DNA from: an uncultured Mesorhizobium sp.
GTDB taxonomy: Bacteria > Pseudomonadota > Alphaproteobacteria > Rhizobiales > Rhizobiaceae
Assembly: GCA_950071955.1 (NCBI GenBank)
Contig: CATMOC010000199.1
Coordinates: forward strand, 1 to 6,812
DNA length: 6,812 nt
Direction of reading: 5' to 3'
Shown here: positions 1 to 5,673 of the stretch, in pieces
Layout: each line of letters opens with the position of its first letter
How positions within the stretch are numbered: position 1 is the stretch's first letter
Translations under genes and position numbers: made by a program
Notes under the pieces: generated by a model
Databases searched by the model: none
Told to the model about the DNA's origin: nothing
The model's input: the letters and a program-made list of their open reading frames with translations, nothing else

Positions 1-532
1 GGAAAATCGCCTGGAAGGAACAGGCCAGCATCGCTGCAATGCCCATCGGCGCAAGGATCAGCGCGAGGCTCATGCCCTCGAACGCGAAGTCGAGCGAGAA
101 GACGCTGAACAGGAAGCGGACCATGGCGTAGATCGCGACCTTGGTCGCCGTCGCTGCCAGGAATGCCCTCACAAAGCTCGGGCTGTAGGCATAGGCATTG
201 GGCAGCCACTGATGCAGCGGGAACATTGCCGCTTTCAGGCCAAGCCCGACCAGGATGAAGGCAAAGCCGACCTGTACGGCCCTGTTGCCACCGACGTCCT
301 GAAGCTGGATCGCAAGGTCGGCCATGTTGAGCGTGCCGGTTGCGGCATAGAGGAAGCCGACGCCGACGACATAGAAGCTCGCGCCGATTGTCCCCATGAG
401 GAGATAATTGATCGCCGCGGGCAGCGCGCGCCGGTCACGGCCCGAGCCGAGTGCGACGAGCACATAGGTCGCGATGGAGGACAGCTCGAGGAAGACAAAG
501 AGGTTGAACGCGTCGCCCGTCGCCGTCACGCC
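1..532 (-). CDS. MrpD/NuoN-like proton-conducting membrane subunit, fragment (both ends missing)
   Basis: About 176 residues can be read from near 530 down to the left edge without a stop. They match the core of the proton-pumping subunit family that includes Mrp antiporter MrpD and complex I NuoN/NuoM. Visible hallmarks are the TGDAFNLFVFLEL helix with its conserved Glu (codon 485-487), GLGLKAAMFPLHQWLP with the key Lys (233-235), and ATATKVAIYAMVRF with a second Lys (140-142). These charged residues line the proton path in the family. The rest is a run of hydrophobic helices, as expected for an inner-membrane protein. The family is normally near 500 residues, so roughly the first 120 are missing at the 530 junction and the C-terminus lies beyond the window. 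No start codon is visible in a sensible place. The fragment looks most like a Na+(K+)/H+ antiporter subunit D, but an orphan NuoN-type paralogue is possible. Confidence 0.85.
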
Positions 533-533
533 C
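511..533. other. Head-to-head junction of two truncated genes with shared bases
   Basis: Leftward from about 530 the minus strand reads as MrpD-like protein (VTATGDAFNLF). Rightward from 513 the plus strand reads as fumarylacetoacetase (SPVAVTPDELGEAW). Both family-like readings cover the same ~20 bases, so the exact breakpoint cannot be placed and micro-homology is implied. Neither gene has its N-terminal part. This fits a micro-homology-mediated inversion or deletion in the genome, or a chimeric assembly or read join. The sequence alone does not distinguish these. Confidence 0.7.
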
Positions 534-938
534 GACGAACTCGGCGAGGCCTGGGACGGCGGCAAGCTGCATCTGCCGCTGATGGTCGATCTCAACGGAA
601 AGCCCTTCGGCCGCGCGAATACAGGCGTCGACATGACGTTCGACTTCCCGACCCTCATCGCCCATGCGGCCAAGACGCGCCCGCTTTCGGCCGGAGCAAT
701 CATCGGTTCCGGCACGGTATCGAACAAGCTCGACGGAGGCCCCGGCAAGCCGGTCGAGCAGGGTGGCGCCGGCTATTCCTGCATTGCCGAGATCCGCACC
801 ATCGAGACGATCGACACGGGCAAGCCGGTGACCCCGTTCATGCGCTTCGGAGATACGGTCCGCATCGAGATGAAAGACGGCGCCGGGCACTCGATCTTCG
901 GCGCGATCGAGCAGACGGTGAAGAAGTACGAGCACTGA
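513..938 (+). pseudogene. fahA: Fumarylacetoacetase, C-terminal fragment (5' part missing)
   Basis: Fumarylacetoacetase hydrolyses fumarylacetoacetate to fumarate and acetoacetate, the last step of tyrosine/homogentisate degradation in the cytosol. About 141 residues remain, from SPVAVTPDELGEAW to the stop at 936-938. Recognisable family segments are GKPFGRANTGVDMTFDFP, LIAHAAKTRPLSAGAIIGSG followed by TVSN, and a tail with FGDTVRIEMKD. Bacterial enzymes are usually about 335 residues, so the N-terminal domain and the upstream part of the catalytic domain, with the Asp/Glu metal ligands and catalytic His/Lys, are gone. The frame stays open leftward to an ATG at 474, but codons 474-512 lie within the MrpD-like gene read antisense, so that start is not credible. 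As it stands the product would be inactive. If the join is an assembly artefact, the native gene is probably intact. It sits upstream of two small genes on the same strand. Confidence 0.85.
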
Positions 939-1010
939 GGCGGCGGCATTCCGCTTGTCATGATCTCGGCGCGCGCTAAGCTCGCCGGGCGACGGGCACG
1001 GGAGATGCAA

Positions 1011-1304
1011 ATGGCGTCCGGTACATGGTTCTTCATTGCTTCCGGCATGTGGGCCGTGGCGATGATCGCTGTCTTCATCCAGGCTATCCGGCTGAGCTAT
1101 CGGATCGAGGAACGCTCGCCGCAACTCCGCAACCGCACTGGCCTGCCGCGCTATGCCGCCATCCCGTTCACCGCTACGAACAGGAAGGTTGCGCAGGACG
1201 CCGAAACGCAGGCCCTGCGCCGGCGCATGATCCTGATGCTCGGGCTGAACGTTCTCGGGTTCCTGCTGCTTGCCGCCATCCTTGCCCTGACCCCGGGGGG
1301 CTGA
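1011..1304 (+). CDS. Small two-helix membrane protein of unknown function
   Basis: This 97-residue protein is not assigned to a named family. It has a hydrophobic helix at about 6-26, a basic hydrophilic loop at about 27-72 and a second helix at about 73-93, ending in TPGG. The loop is rich in Arg/Lys (RIEERSPQLRNR, TNRKVAQDAETQALRRR). By the positive-inside rule it should face the cytoplasm with both ends outside. The ATG at 1011 is chosen because GGAG at 1001-1004 lies 6 bases upstream. In-frame ATGs at 1005 and 960 are possible, but the added residues are basic and not membrane-like. It lies 72 bases after the fahA stop and 7 bases before the DinB gene, so it is probably co-transcribed with both. 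Codon usage matches its neighbours, which supports a real gene. Confidence 0.7.
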   Translation: MASGTWFFIASGMWAVAMIAVFIQAIRLSYRIEERSPQLRNRTGLPRYAAIPFTATNRKVAQDAETQALRRRMILMLGLNVLGFLLLAAILALTPGG

Positions 1305-1311
1305 GCGGGTG

Positions 1312-1866
1312 ATGCTCGCCGGGCACATGCGCCGGATGGCGCGCAACAACCGCTGGTCAAACGACCGGCTCTACCGCGCCGTGCTCTCGCTGCAACCGGG
1401 CGAGTTCGAGGCGCCACGCACGAGCTTCTTCCCGTCGATCGCCGAGACGCTGAACCACGTTTTGGCTGTGGATCTCTACTATCTCGATGCGCTGAAGCAG
1501 GGCGGTGTCGGTCCTGCGGCGTTCCAGCAGTTCAACCCCTACGGGGTTGCCGCCGAGCTCGAAGCTGCCCAGCGCCGCTGGGACGAAGATTTGATTACGT
1601 TCTGCGACGGCCTGACGGATGACGACATGGAGCGCCGCGTCGTCACCGACCGCGGTGAGGCCGGTCGTTTTCCTGAGCGCATCTGCGACTTGCTCGCGCA
1701 TCTCTTCATCCACGACATCCATCACCGGGGCCAGGTGCATGCGATGCTCGCCGGAACATCGGTCGAGCCGCCCCAGTTGGACGAGTTCTTCCTGGATTTC
1801 GATGTGCCCCTTAGGCGGGAAGAGATGGGGCGGCTGGGAATCTCAGAGCATCGTGAAGATCGTTAG
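1312..1866 (+). CDS. DinB-fold protein (putative metal- and thiol-dependent enzyme)
   Basis: The product is 184 residues of the DinB/YfiT four-helix-bundle superfamily. The N-terminal MARNNRWSNDRLYRAV is the typical first helix. The metal-binding His triad is visible: His49 in ETLNHVLAVD, then His134 and His138 in HLFIHDIHHRGQVHAML (HHRGQ is the family signature). Some members are thiol-dependent transferases or isomerases, such as mycothiol-dependent maleylpyruvate isomerase and bacillithiol transferase, but most are uncharacterised. The ATG at 1312 is preferred over GTG at 1309 because family members often start MLA or similar; the Shine-Dalgarno is weak. The gene begins 7 bases after the membrane-protein stop, so translation may be coupled. 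Its position after fahA raises the possibility of a role in homogentisate breakdown, which is inference. The name comes from damage-inducible genes and does not imply DNA repair. Confidence 0.88.
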   Translation: MLAGHMRRMARNNRWSNDRLYRAVLSLQPGEFEAPRTSFFPSIAETLNHVLAVDLYYLDALKQGGVGPAAFQQFNPYGVAAELEAAQRRWDEDLITFCDGLTDDDMERRVVTDRGEAGRFPERICDLLAHLFIHDIHHRGQVHAMLAGTSVEPPQLDEFFLDFDVPLRREEMGRLGISEHREDR

Positions 1867-1869
1867 AGC

Positions 1870-1914
1870 TTGCCAATTTCATGCTACTGCCTTATTTTTT
1901 GTAGGTACGCAAAA
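1870..1914 (+). promoter_or_regulatory. Candidate brnTA promoter with inverted repeat
   Basis: TTGCCA at 1870-1875 and TATTTT at 1893-1898 form a -35/-10 pair with a 17-base spacer in a locally AT-rich stretch just before brnT. TTTTG (1897-1901) and CAAAA (1910-1914) form a 5-bp inverted repeat across 8 bases between the -10 box and the start codon. BrnTA modules are known to be autorepressed by the BrnT-BrnA complex, so this repeat is a plausible operator. It is short and the inner bases do not pair. Confidence 0.35.
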
Positions 1915-2180
1915 TGCGGATCGTCTGGGATGACTTGAAGCGGCGAGCGAACATCGACAAGCACGGGTTCGATTTCGCAAATGTCGCGTTCTTCGATTGG
2001 GCCAATGCGGTAGTCGAAGTTTCGCCGCGGAGTCCGGCGGGTAGAAGACGTATGAAGGCGGTCGGCCGTTAGTCCGACACGGTTGCGGTGGTCATCTACG
2101 CCGAACTCGGAAGAGAGGCGATTTCCATCATCAGCTTCCGAAAGGCCAGTGCCGGGGAAAGGAGGCGCCTGAATGCCTAG
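1914..2180 (+). pseudogene. brnT: BrnT-family toxin interrupted by an in-frame TAG
   Basis: BrnT toxins are RelE-fold ribonucleases of about 90 residues that inhibit translation. The frame from ATG 1914 starts MRIVWDDLKRRANIDKHGFDFA, with the family KHG-F-F motif. It continues through VVEVSPRSPAGRRRMKAVGR, meets TAG at 2070-2072 (codon 53), then resumes in the same frame with SDTVAVVIYAELGREAISIISFRKAS and ends at TAG 2178-2180. The second half is typical BrnT (ISIISFRKA), so the break is a single nonsense codon, not a frameshift; one base change from a Leu, Ser, Gln or Tyr codon would explain it. The 52-residue product would lack the C-terminal strands and should be inactive unless the stop is suppressed. 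The frame overlaps brnA by 8 bases (ATGCCTAG), the usual toxin-first arrangement. Confidence 0.85.
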
Positions 2181-2493
2181 AAGAAAGCTCCTCAAGGAGT
2201 TTGTCGAGGGACGTGGGTATACGCGGGCGGACTGGGATTCAGTCGACAGCCCGGAATTGACGGATGAAGAACTCGCACGCGCCGTCCCCGCGCGCGACGT
2301 TCTGCCACCGGAGTTCTTCAGGGCTCTGGATGAAGAGCGCCGCTCGCGCGGCCGCCCGCCATCCGAGAACCCGAAGAAGCAGGTGACGCTGAGACTCGAC
2401 TCCGAAGTCGTCGAAAGCTTCCGGGCCGGCGGCCGCGGCTGGCAGAGCCGAATGAATGAAGCGCTGCGGAAGGCGGCGGGTCTGGCGGAGTAA
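2173..2493 (+). CDS. brnA: BrnA-family antitoxin (ribbon-helix-helix)
   Basis: The product is 106 residues and intact. The C-terminal ribbon-helix-helix domain runs from about 69 to 104: strand KKQVTLRLD, then helix SEVVESFRAG and helix WQSRMNEALRKAAGL. The preceding RGRPPSENPKK is characteristic of BrnA. The N-terminal part (TDEELARAVPARDVLPPEFF) resembles the toxin-binding segment of the family. It should dimerise, bind BrnT, and bind the module's promoter as an autorepressor. The start at 2173 is supported by AAGGAGG (2159-2165) with a 7-base spacer, one of the strongest ribosome sites in the window, so it can be translated despite the premature stop about 100 bases upstream in brnT. With brnT broken it may be an orphan antitoxin or DNA-binding protein. 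Confidence 0.9.
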   Translation: MPRRKLLKEFVEGRGYTRADWDSVDSPELTDEELARAVPARDVLPPEFFRALDEERRSRGRPPSENPKKQVTLRLDSEVVESFRAGGRGWQSRMNEALRKAAGLAE

Positions 2494-2494
2494 T

Positions 2495-2546
2495 GTCTCG
2501 CAAAGGCTGAAGCCTGCGTCCAGGCGCCGGCTTCACCTAGCGAGAC
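2495..2546. terminator. Hairpin between convergent brnA and hppD, possible bidirectional terminator
   Basis: GTCTCGC (2495-2501) pairs with GCGAGAC (2540-2546), and within it TGAAGCC (2508-2514) pairs with GGCTTCA (2529-2535). The structure starts one base after the brnA stop and lies 14 bases beyond the hppD stop. Neither side has a clear U tract, so it is not a textbook intrinsic terminator. Position between two convergent genes is the main support. Confidence 0.45.
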
Positions 2547-2560
2547 GTTCTTGAAAACGA

Positions 2561-3673
2561 CTACTCCGCGGCTTCCCTGCTGATCACGCCGCGACGGATC
2601 TGGTCTTCCTCGATGGACTCGAACAGCGCTCGGAAATTGCCCTCGCCGAAGCCCTCGTCGCCCTTGCGCTGGATGAACTCGAAGAAGATCGGGCCGATGA
2701 CCGTCTTGGAGAAGATTTGGAGCAGGATCTTCGTCATGCCTCCGTTCACCACCCCTTCGCCGTCGATCAGGATGCCGTGCTTCTTCATCTTCTCGATCGG
2801 CTCGTCGTGGCCCTGCACGCGCTCTTTGGACATCTCGTAGTATGTCTCGGGCGGGCCGGGCATGAACTTAAGGCCGTTCGCCGCCAAACGGTCGGTGGCG
2901 TCGTAGATGCCGTCGGTGCCAACCGCGATGTGCTGGATTCCTTCGCCCTTGTATTTCCTGAGGTATTCTTCGATCTGGCTCGTGTCGTCCTTGGATTCGT
3001 TGAGCGGGATGCGGATCTTGCCGCAAGGCGAGGTGATGGCGCGGCTGACAAGCCCCGTGATGCGGCCGTCGATGTCGAAATAATGGATCTGCCTGAAGCC
3101 GAAGAGTTCGCGGTAGAAGGCCCACCACTTGTCCATGTTGCCGCGATAGACGTTATGGGTCAGGTGGTCGAGGAAATAGAAGCCGACACCTTCCGGCCTG
3201 AGATCGCGCGCGCCGAGCCATTCGAACTCCGCGTCGTAGGCGGAACCCTTGTCGCCGTACTTGTCGACGAAGTAGAGCAGCGAGCCGCCGATGCCGACGA
3301 TCGCCGGCACGTCGAGCGCCTTGTCGTCGTTTTCATATGGCTGCGCGCCTTTCGAAACCGCGTGCTCGAAGGCATGTTTCGCATCGACGGCGCGCCATGC
3401 CATGGACGGTGCACAGGGGCCGTGCTCTTCCACGAACCGCATGGCGTGGGAGCCGGGCTCGGCGTTCACCACGTAGTTGATGTCGCCCTGGCGCCAGACC
3501 GTGATGTCCTTCGTGCGATGCTTCGCCACCGGTGTGTAGCCCATGCGCTGGAACAGTTCCGAAAGCTTCGCGGGTTCCGGGTGGGCGAACTCGACGAACT
3601 CGAATCCGTCCGTGCCGGCGGGGTTCTCGTCCGTGATTTTCGCGGGGGGTGCGTCGTGCGGGAAAGGACCCAT
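2561..3673 (-). CDS. hppD: 4-hydroxyphenylpyruvate dioxygenase
   Basis: This cytosolic non-haem Fe(II) enzyme converts 4-hydroxyphenylpyruvate to homogentisate, the committing step of tyrosine breakdown. The 370-residue protein is full length for the bacterial family and has two vicinal-oxygen-chelate halves: an N-terminal half (about 20-150) and a catalytic half (about 160-345). The Fe ligands are all visible: His170 (DHLTHNVYRG), His248 (GIQHIAVGT) and Glu332 (FFEFIQRKG). The C-terminal GFGEGNFRALFESIEEDQ is strongly typical. The start is the ATG at 3673, giving MGPFPHDAPP as in relatives; AGGAGG at 3685-3680 is 6 bases upstream. The adjacent ATG at 3676 has only a 3-base spacer. The gene is convergent with brnTA and divergent from an Lrp-type regulator, the expected local regulator. 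Homogentisate dioxygenase (hmgA) is not in the window. Confidence 0.97.
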   Translation of the reverse strand: MGPFPHDAPPAKITDENPAGTDGFEFVEFAHPEPAKLSELFQRMGYTPVAKHRTKDITVWRQGDINYVVNAEPGSHAMRFVEEHGPCAPSMAWRAVDAKHAFEHAVSKGAQPYENDDKALDVPAIVGIGGSLLYFVDKYGDKGSAYDAEFEWLGARDLRPEGVGFYFLDHLTHNVYRGNMDKWWAFYRELFGFRQIHYFDIDGRITGLVSRAITSPCGKIRIPLNESKDDTSQIEEYLRKYKGEGIQHIAVGTDGIYDATDRLAANGLKFMPGPPETYYEMSKERVQGHDEPIEKMKKHGILIDGEGVVNGGMTKILLQIFSKTVIGPIFFEFIQRKGDEGFGEGNFRALFESIEEDQIRRGVISREAAE

Positions 3674-3740
3674 CATAAGCCTCCTGGAACGTGGCCGCGG
3701 CGGCGGCATTGGATGTCAACGCATCCTACGCCGTTTCGGA

Positions 3741-3755
3741 TGCAAGAGGCTTGCA
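3741..3755. promoter_or_regulatory. 15-bp palindrome, candidate Lrp-family operator
   Basis: TGCAAG-AGG-CTTGCA is a perfect inverted repeat with 6-bp arms and a 3-base centre, midway between divergent hppD and the regulator gene. Fifteen base pairs is the usual half-turn-symmetric site size for Lrp/AsnC proteins. Binding is inferred from position and symmetry only. Confidence 0.45.
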
Positions 3756-3803
3756 AAGCGGCCGGGCTCATGTCTTCTTGATGCACGAAACACGCACGAA
3801 GAG

Positions 3804-3817
3804 GCGCATAGATGCGC
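3804..3817. promoter_or_regulatory. 14-bp palindrome next to the regulator's ribosome site
   Basis: GCGCAT-AG-ATGCGC is a perfect 6-bp inverted repeat ending immediately before the Shine-Dalgarno GAGGG (3818-3822). It could be an autoregulatory operator or a small mRNA hairpin that limits ribosome access. It differs in sequence from the palindrome at 3741-3755, so the two probably have different roles. Confidence 0.35.
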
Positions 3818-3829
3818 GAGGGTGACTAG

Positions 3830-4282
3830 ATGGACCAGTTCGATCGCAAGATACTGTCTCTGTTGCAGGCGGATGCGCGGCTGACCAACAACGACTTGAG
3901 CGAGCGCGTGAACCTTTCGCCCTCGCAATGCTCAAGGCGCCGCCTGAGGCTCGAGGAAGAGGGTTACATCCGCGGTTACCGGGCGGTTCTGGACCGGGAG
4001 AAGATGGGTTTTCCGCTGGTCAACATCATCTCGGTCACGCTTGCCACGCACAACCGCGACAACGCCCGCCGCTTCGCCGACCTCCTGTCGCGCCTGCCCG
4101 AGGTGCAGGAGGCGCACGCCTTGACGGGGGAGATGGACTACGTCGTGAAGGTCGTCACTCCGGACTTGAAGTCCCTGTCCGAATTCGTCAACGGCGTGCT
4201 TCTGCCGCATGAATCGGTACAGCACGTGAAGACGGCCATCGTTCTGGAGACGCTGAAGGAAAACGGCGGGCTCCCGGTCTAG
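3830..4282 (+). CDS. Lrp/AsnC-family transcriptional regulator (probable regulator of hppD)
   Basis: The product is 150 residues, the standard size for feast/famine regulators. The N-terminal winged helix-turn-helix spans about 4-48, with the recognition region NNDLSERVNLSPSQCSRRRL. The C-terminal ligand-binding RAM domain spans about 65-143; ALTGEMDYVVKVVTPD at 97-112 is its hallmark loop and strand, where effectors (often amino acids) bind at the oligomer interface. The ATG at 3830 is supported by GAGGG seven bases upstream. Divergence from hppD suggests control of tyrosine degradation, perhaps in response to tyrosine, phenylalanine or a keto acid; this is inference. Lrp-family proteins usually also regulate their own gene. 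The downstream TRAP operon on the same strand begins 166 bases later and is a second possible target. Confidence 0.93.
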   Translation: MDQFDRKILSLLQADARLTNNDLSERVNLSPSQCSRRRLRLEEEGYIRGYRAVLDREKMGFPLVNIISVTLATHNRDNARRFADLLSRLPEVQEAHALTGEMDYVVKVVTPDLKSLSEFVNGVLLPHESVQHVKTAIVLETLKENGGLPV

Positions 4283-4363
4283 CCCGGCCCCCACATGGTC
4301 TCGCCCATTCGCAGACACATGTTACGAGAAAAAGCTTCCTTGGCGCTTTATTGTTACGCGTTT

Positions 4364-4435
4364 TTGGATCAGGATACGCCTCGACCGCTTGCCGGTTTTC
4401 GCCGATACTCGCCACGGTCGAGATCGCTGATCCAA
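4364..4435 (+). promoter_or_regulatory. Long inverted repeat in the dctP leader, abutting the Shine-Dalgarno
   Basis: Three nested arms pair in order: 4364-4372 with 4427-4435 (TTGGATCAG/CTGATCCAA, 9 bp), 4373-4375 with 4423-4425 (3 bp, bulge G4426), and 4380-4387 with 4415-4422 (CTCGACCG/CGGTCGAG, 8 bp, bulge 4376-4379). That gives 20 Watson-Crick pairs around a 27-base loop. The stem ends one base before GGGAGG (4437-4442), the dctP ribosome site. No U tract follows, so it is not an intrinsic terminator. It may be a regulatory or stabilising mRNA leader, or a pair of protein sites. No known riboswitch was recognised. Confidence 0.55.
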
Positions 4436-4448
4436 TGGGAGGAAAAGA

Positions 4449-5498
4449 ATGAAGACCCTATCCATCAAGTCGCTGGCGCTTGCCGGCGCAGTCGCCGCCG
4501 CGTCGTGGCTTTCCAGCACCGCAGCCGGCGTCGCGCAGGAGGTGACGCTGAGACTGCACCAGTTCCTGCCGGCGCAGGCGAACGTGCCGAAGCTGGTGCT
4601 GGACAAGTGGGCCGACGACGTCGAGGCCGATTCCAACGGCCGGATCAAGGTCGAGCGCTATCCCTCGATGCAGCTCGGTGGCACGCCGCCGCAGCTGATG
4701 GACCAGGCGATCGACGGTACGGTCGACGTCGTGTGGACCGTGGTCGGCTACACGCCGGGCCGCTTCCCTCGCGCCGAAGTGTTCGAACTGCCCTTCATGA
4801 TGACCAATGCCGACGCTACGTCGCGCGCCTATTGGGATCTCTTCGAGAAGGAGATGAAGGACGCCGATTTCAAGGACGTCCACATCGTCGGAACCTGGGT
4901 CCATGGCCCGGGAATGATCCATTCCAAGACCCCGGTGGCCAAGCTCGAGGACATGAATGGCCTGAAGCTGCGCGCGCCGACCCGCATCATCACGGGCCTT
5001 CTCGGCGAGCTCGGGGCGACGGCCGTGGGCCTGCCGGTGCCCGCCGTGACGGAAGCGCTCTCCAAGGGCGTCATCGACGGCGCCGTGATCCCGTGGGAAG
5101 TCACGACCGCGCTGAAGGTACCGGAACTCGTCAACAATCACACCGAGTTTGGCGGCGACCATGCGCTGTATACGACCGCGTTCGTGCTGGCGATGAACAA
5201 GGACCGCTACGAGGGCCTTCCGGATGACCTCAAGAAGGTGATCGACGACAATTCCGGGCAGGAGTTTTCCGCATTCGCGGGGAGCACCCAGGCGAGCGCC
5301 GACGGCCCGGCTCGCCAGATCGCCGTCGATCACGGCAACAACATCATCACGCTGGAGGAGGCTGAGGTCGCCCGCTGGCGGGAAGCCGCCCAGCCGGTCT
5401 ATGCGAACTGGGTCAAGGAGATGGAAGCCAAAGGCATCGACGGCCAGGCGCTGATCGACGAAGCGCGCGCTCTCATCGACAAGTACACCGCCAAGTAA
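4449..5498 (+). CDS. dctP: TRAP transporter periplasmic substrate-binding protein (DctP family)
   Basis: The product is 349 residues. It captures an organic-acid-type substrate in the periplasm and delivers it to the DctQM membrane complex, which uses the Na+ gradient in characterised systems. A signal peptide is clear: basic MKTLSIK, a hydrophobic core to about 22, and a likely cut after GVA (Ala29). The mature part has the two-lobe DctP fold. GLKLRAPT at 171-178 carries the conserved Arg175, which in the family binds the substrate carboxylate. It is followed by LGATAVGLPVPAVTEALSKG and VIDGAV, the standard DctP signature. Trp216 in IPWEVT is probably in the binding cleft. The start is supported by GGGAGG (4437-4442) six bases upstream. 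dctQ and dctM follow on the same strand. The ligand cannot be told from sequence; proximity to hppD makes an aromatic or keto acid conceivable. Confidence 0.95.
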   Translation: MKTLSIKSLALAGAVAAASWLSSTAAGVAQEVTLRLHQFLPAQANVPKLVLDKWADDVEADSNGRIKVERYPSMQLGGTPPQLMDQAIDGTVDVVWTVVGYTPGRFPRAEVFELPFMMTNADATSRAYWDLFEKEMKDADFKDVHIVGTWVHGPGMIHSKTPVAKLEDMNGLKLRAPTRIITGLLGELGATAVGLPVPAVTEALSKGVIDGAVIPWEVTTALKVPELVNNHTEFGGDHALYTTAFVLAMNKDRYEGLPDDLKKVIDDNSGQEFSAFAGSTQASADGPARQIAVDHGNNIITLEEAEVARWREAAQPVYANWVKEMEAKGIDGQALIDEARALIDKYTAK

Positions 5499-5525
5499 GG
5501 CGATTCGATCCGCATCCCGAGGGCC

Positions 5526-5549
5526 GGGGCAGGCAGCGATGCCTGCCCC
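5526..5549 (+). terminator. Perfect 10-bp hairpin after dctP (attenuator or mRNA stabiliser)
   Basis: GGGGCAGGCA (5526-5535) and TGCCTGCCCC (5540-5549) form a perfect GC-rich stem closed by a GCGA tetraloop of the stable GNRA class. It lies 27 bases after the dctP stop. No U run follows, so full intrinsic termination is unlikely. Such hairpins between binding-protein and membrane-subunit genes commonly protect the upstream mRNA or reduce readthrough, giving more binding protein than membrane subunits. Confidence 0.65.
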
Positions 5550-5673
5550 AAGTCATGTCGGGGCACCGCGATGGGCGCGGATCGGTGATGAATCCGGTCC
5601 ACGGTCCATTGCCAGCGCCTGTCGTTGCATGACAAACTTTCTTGTGCCATCCAGGATCGGTTCACGCGTAAAA

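Larger units (their letters stand above)
3674..3829. promoter_or_regulatory. Divergent hppD / Lrp-regulator control region
   Basis: This 156-bp gap must hold both promoters. On the minus strand TTGACA (3719-3714) is a perfect -35 match about 40 bases before the hppD start, but no good -10 follows at normal spacing. On the plus strand GAGGG (3818-3822) is the Shine-Dalgarno for the regulator, 7 bases from its ATG. Two palindromes and a direct repeat, GCACGAA at 3783-3789 and 3794-3800 (11-bp period, one helical turn), lie on the regulator side. The layout fits one regulator controlling both genes. Confidence 0.5.

Noticed and set aside
474..512. ATG 474 as a true start of the FAH fragment, making a 154-aa gene
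   Set aside because: The first 13 codons are the MrpD-like gene read on the opposite strand, and there is no Shine-Dalgarno. The open frame is a by-product of the junction.
435..1349. Long minus-strand open frame (304 codons) across the fahA fragment and membrane-protein gene
   Set aside because: It is antisense to well-supported proteins, its translation is Arg/His/Gly-rich with no recognisable motif, and it exists because high GC suppresses stop codons.
2717..3781. 354-codon plus-strand frame opposite hppD
   Set aside because: It is antisense to a complete, clearly identified dioxygenase and has no motif of its own.
4267..4286. CGGGCT/AGCCCG hairpin at the regulator's stop codon as a terminator
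   Set aside because: It has only six base pairs, overlaps the coding end, and has no U tract. In DNA this GC-rich it is easily chance.
4340..4355. Sigma-54 promoter upstream of dctP (TTGGCGC...TTGTT)
   Set aside because: The GG and TTG elements are one base off the strict -24/-12 spacing and the -12 GC is absent.
4295..5227. 310-codon plus-strand frame overlapping dctP
   Set aside because: It is a shifted frame of dctP with Arg/Gly-rich low-complexity translation. The dctP frame has signal peptide, family motifs and a ribosome site.
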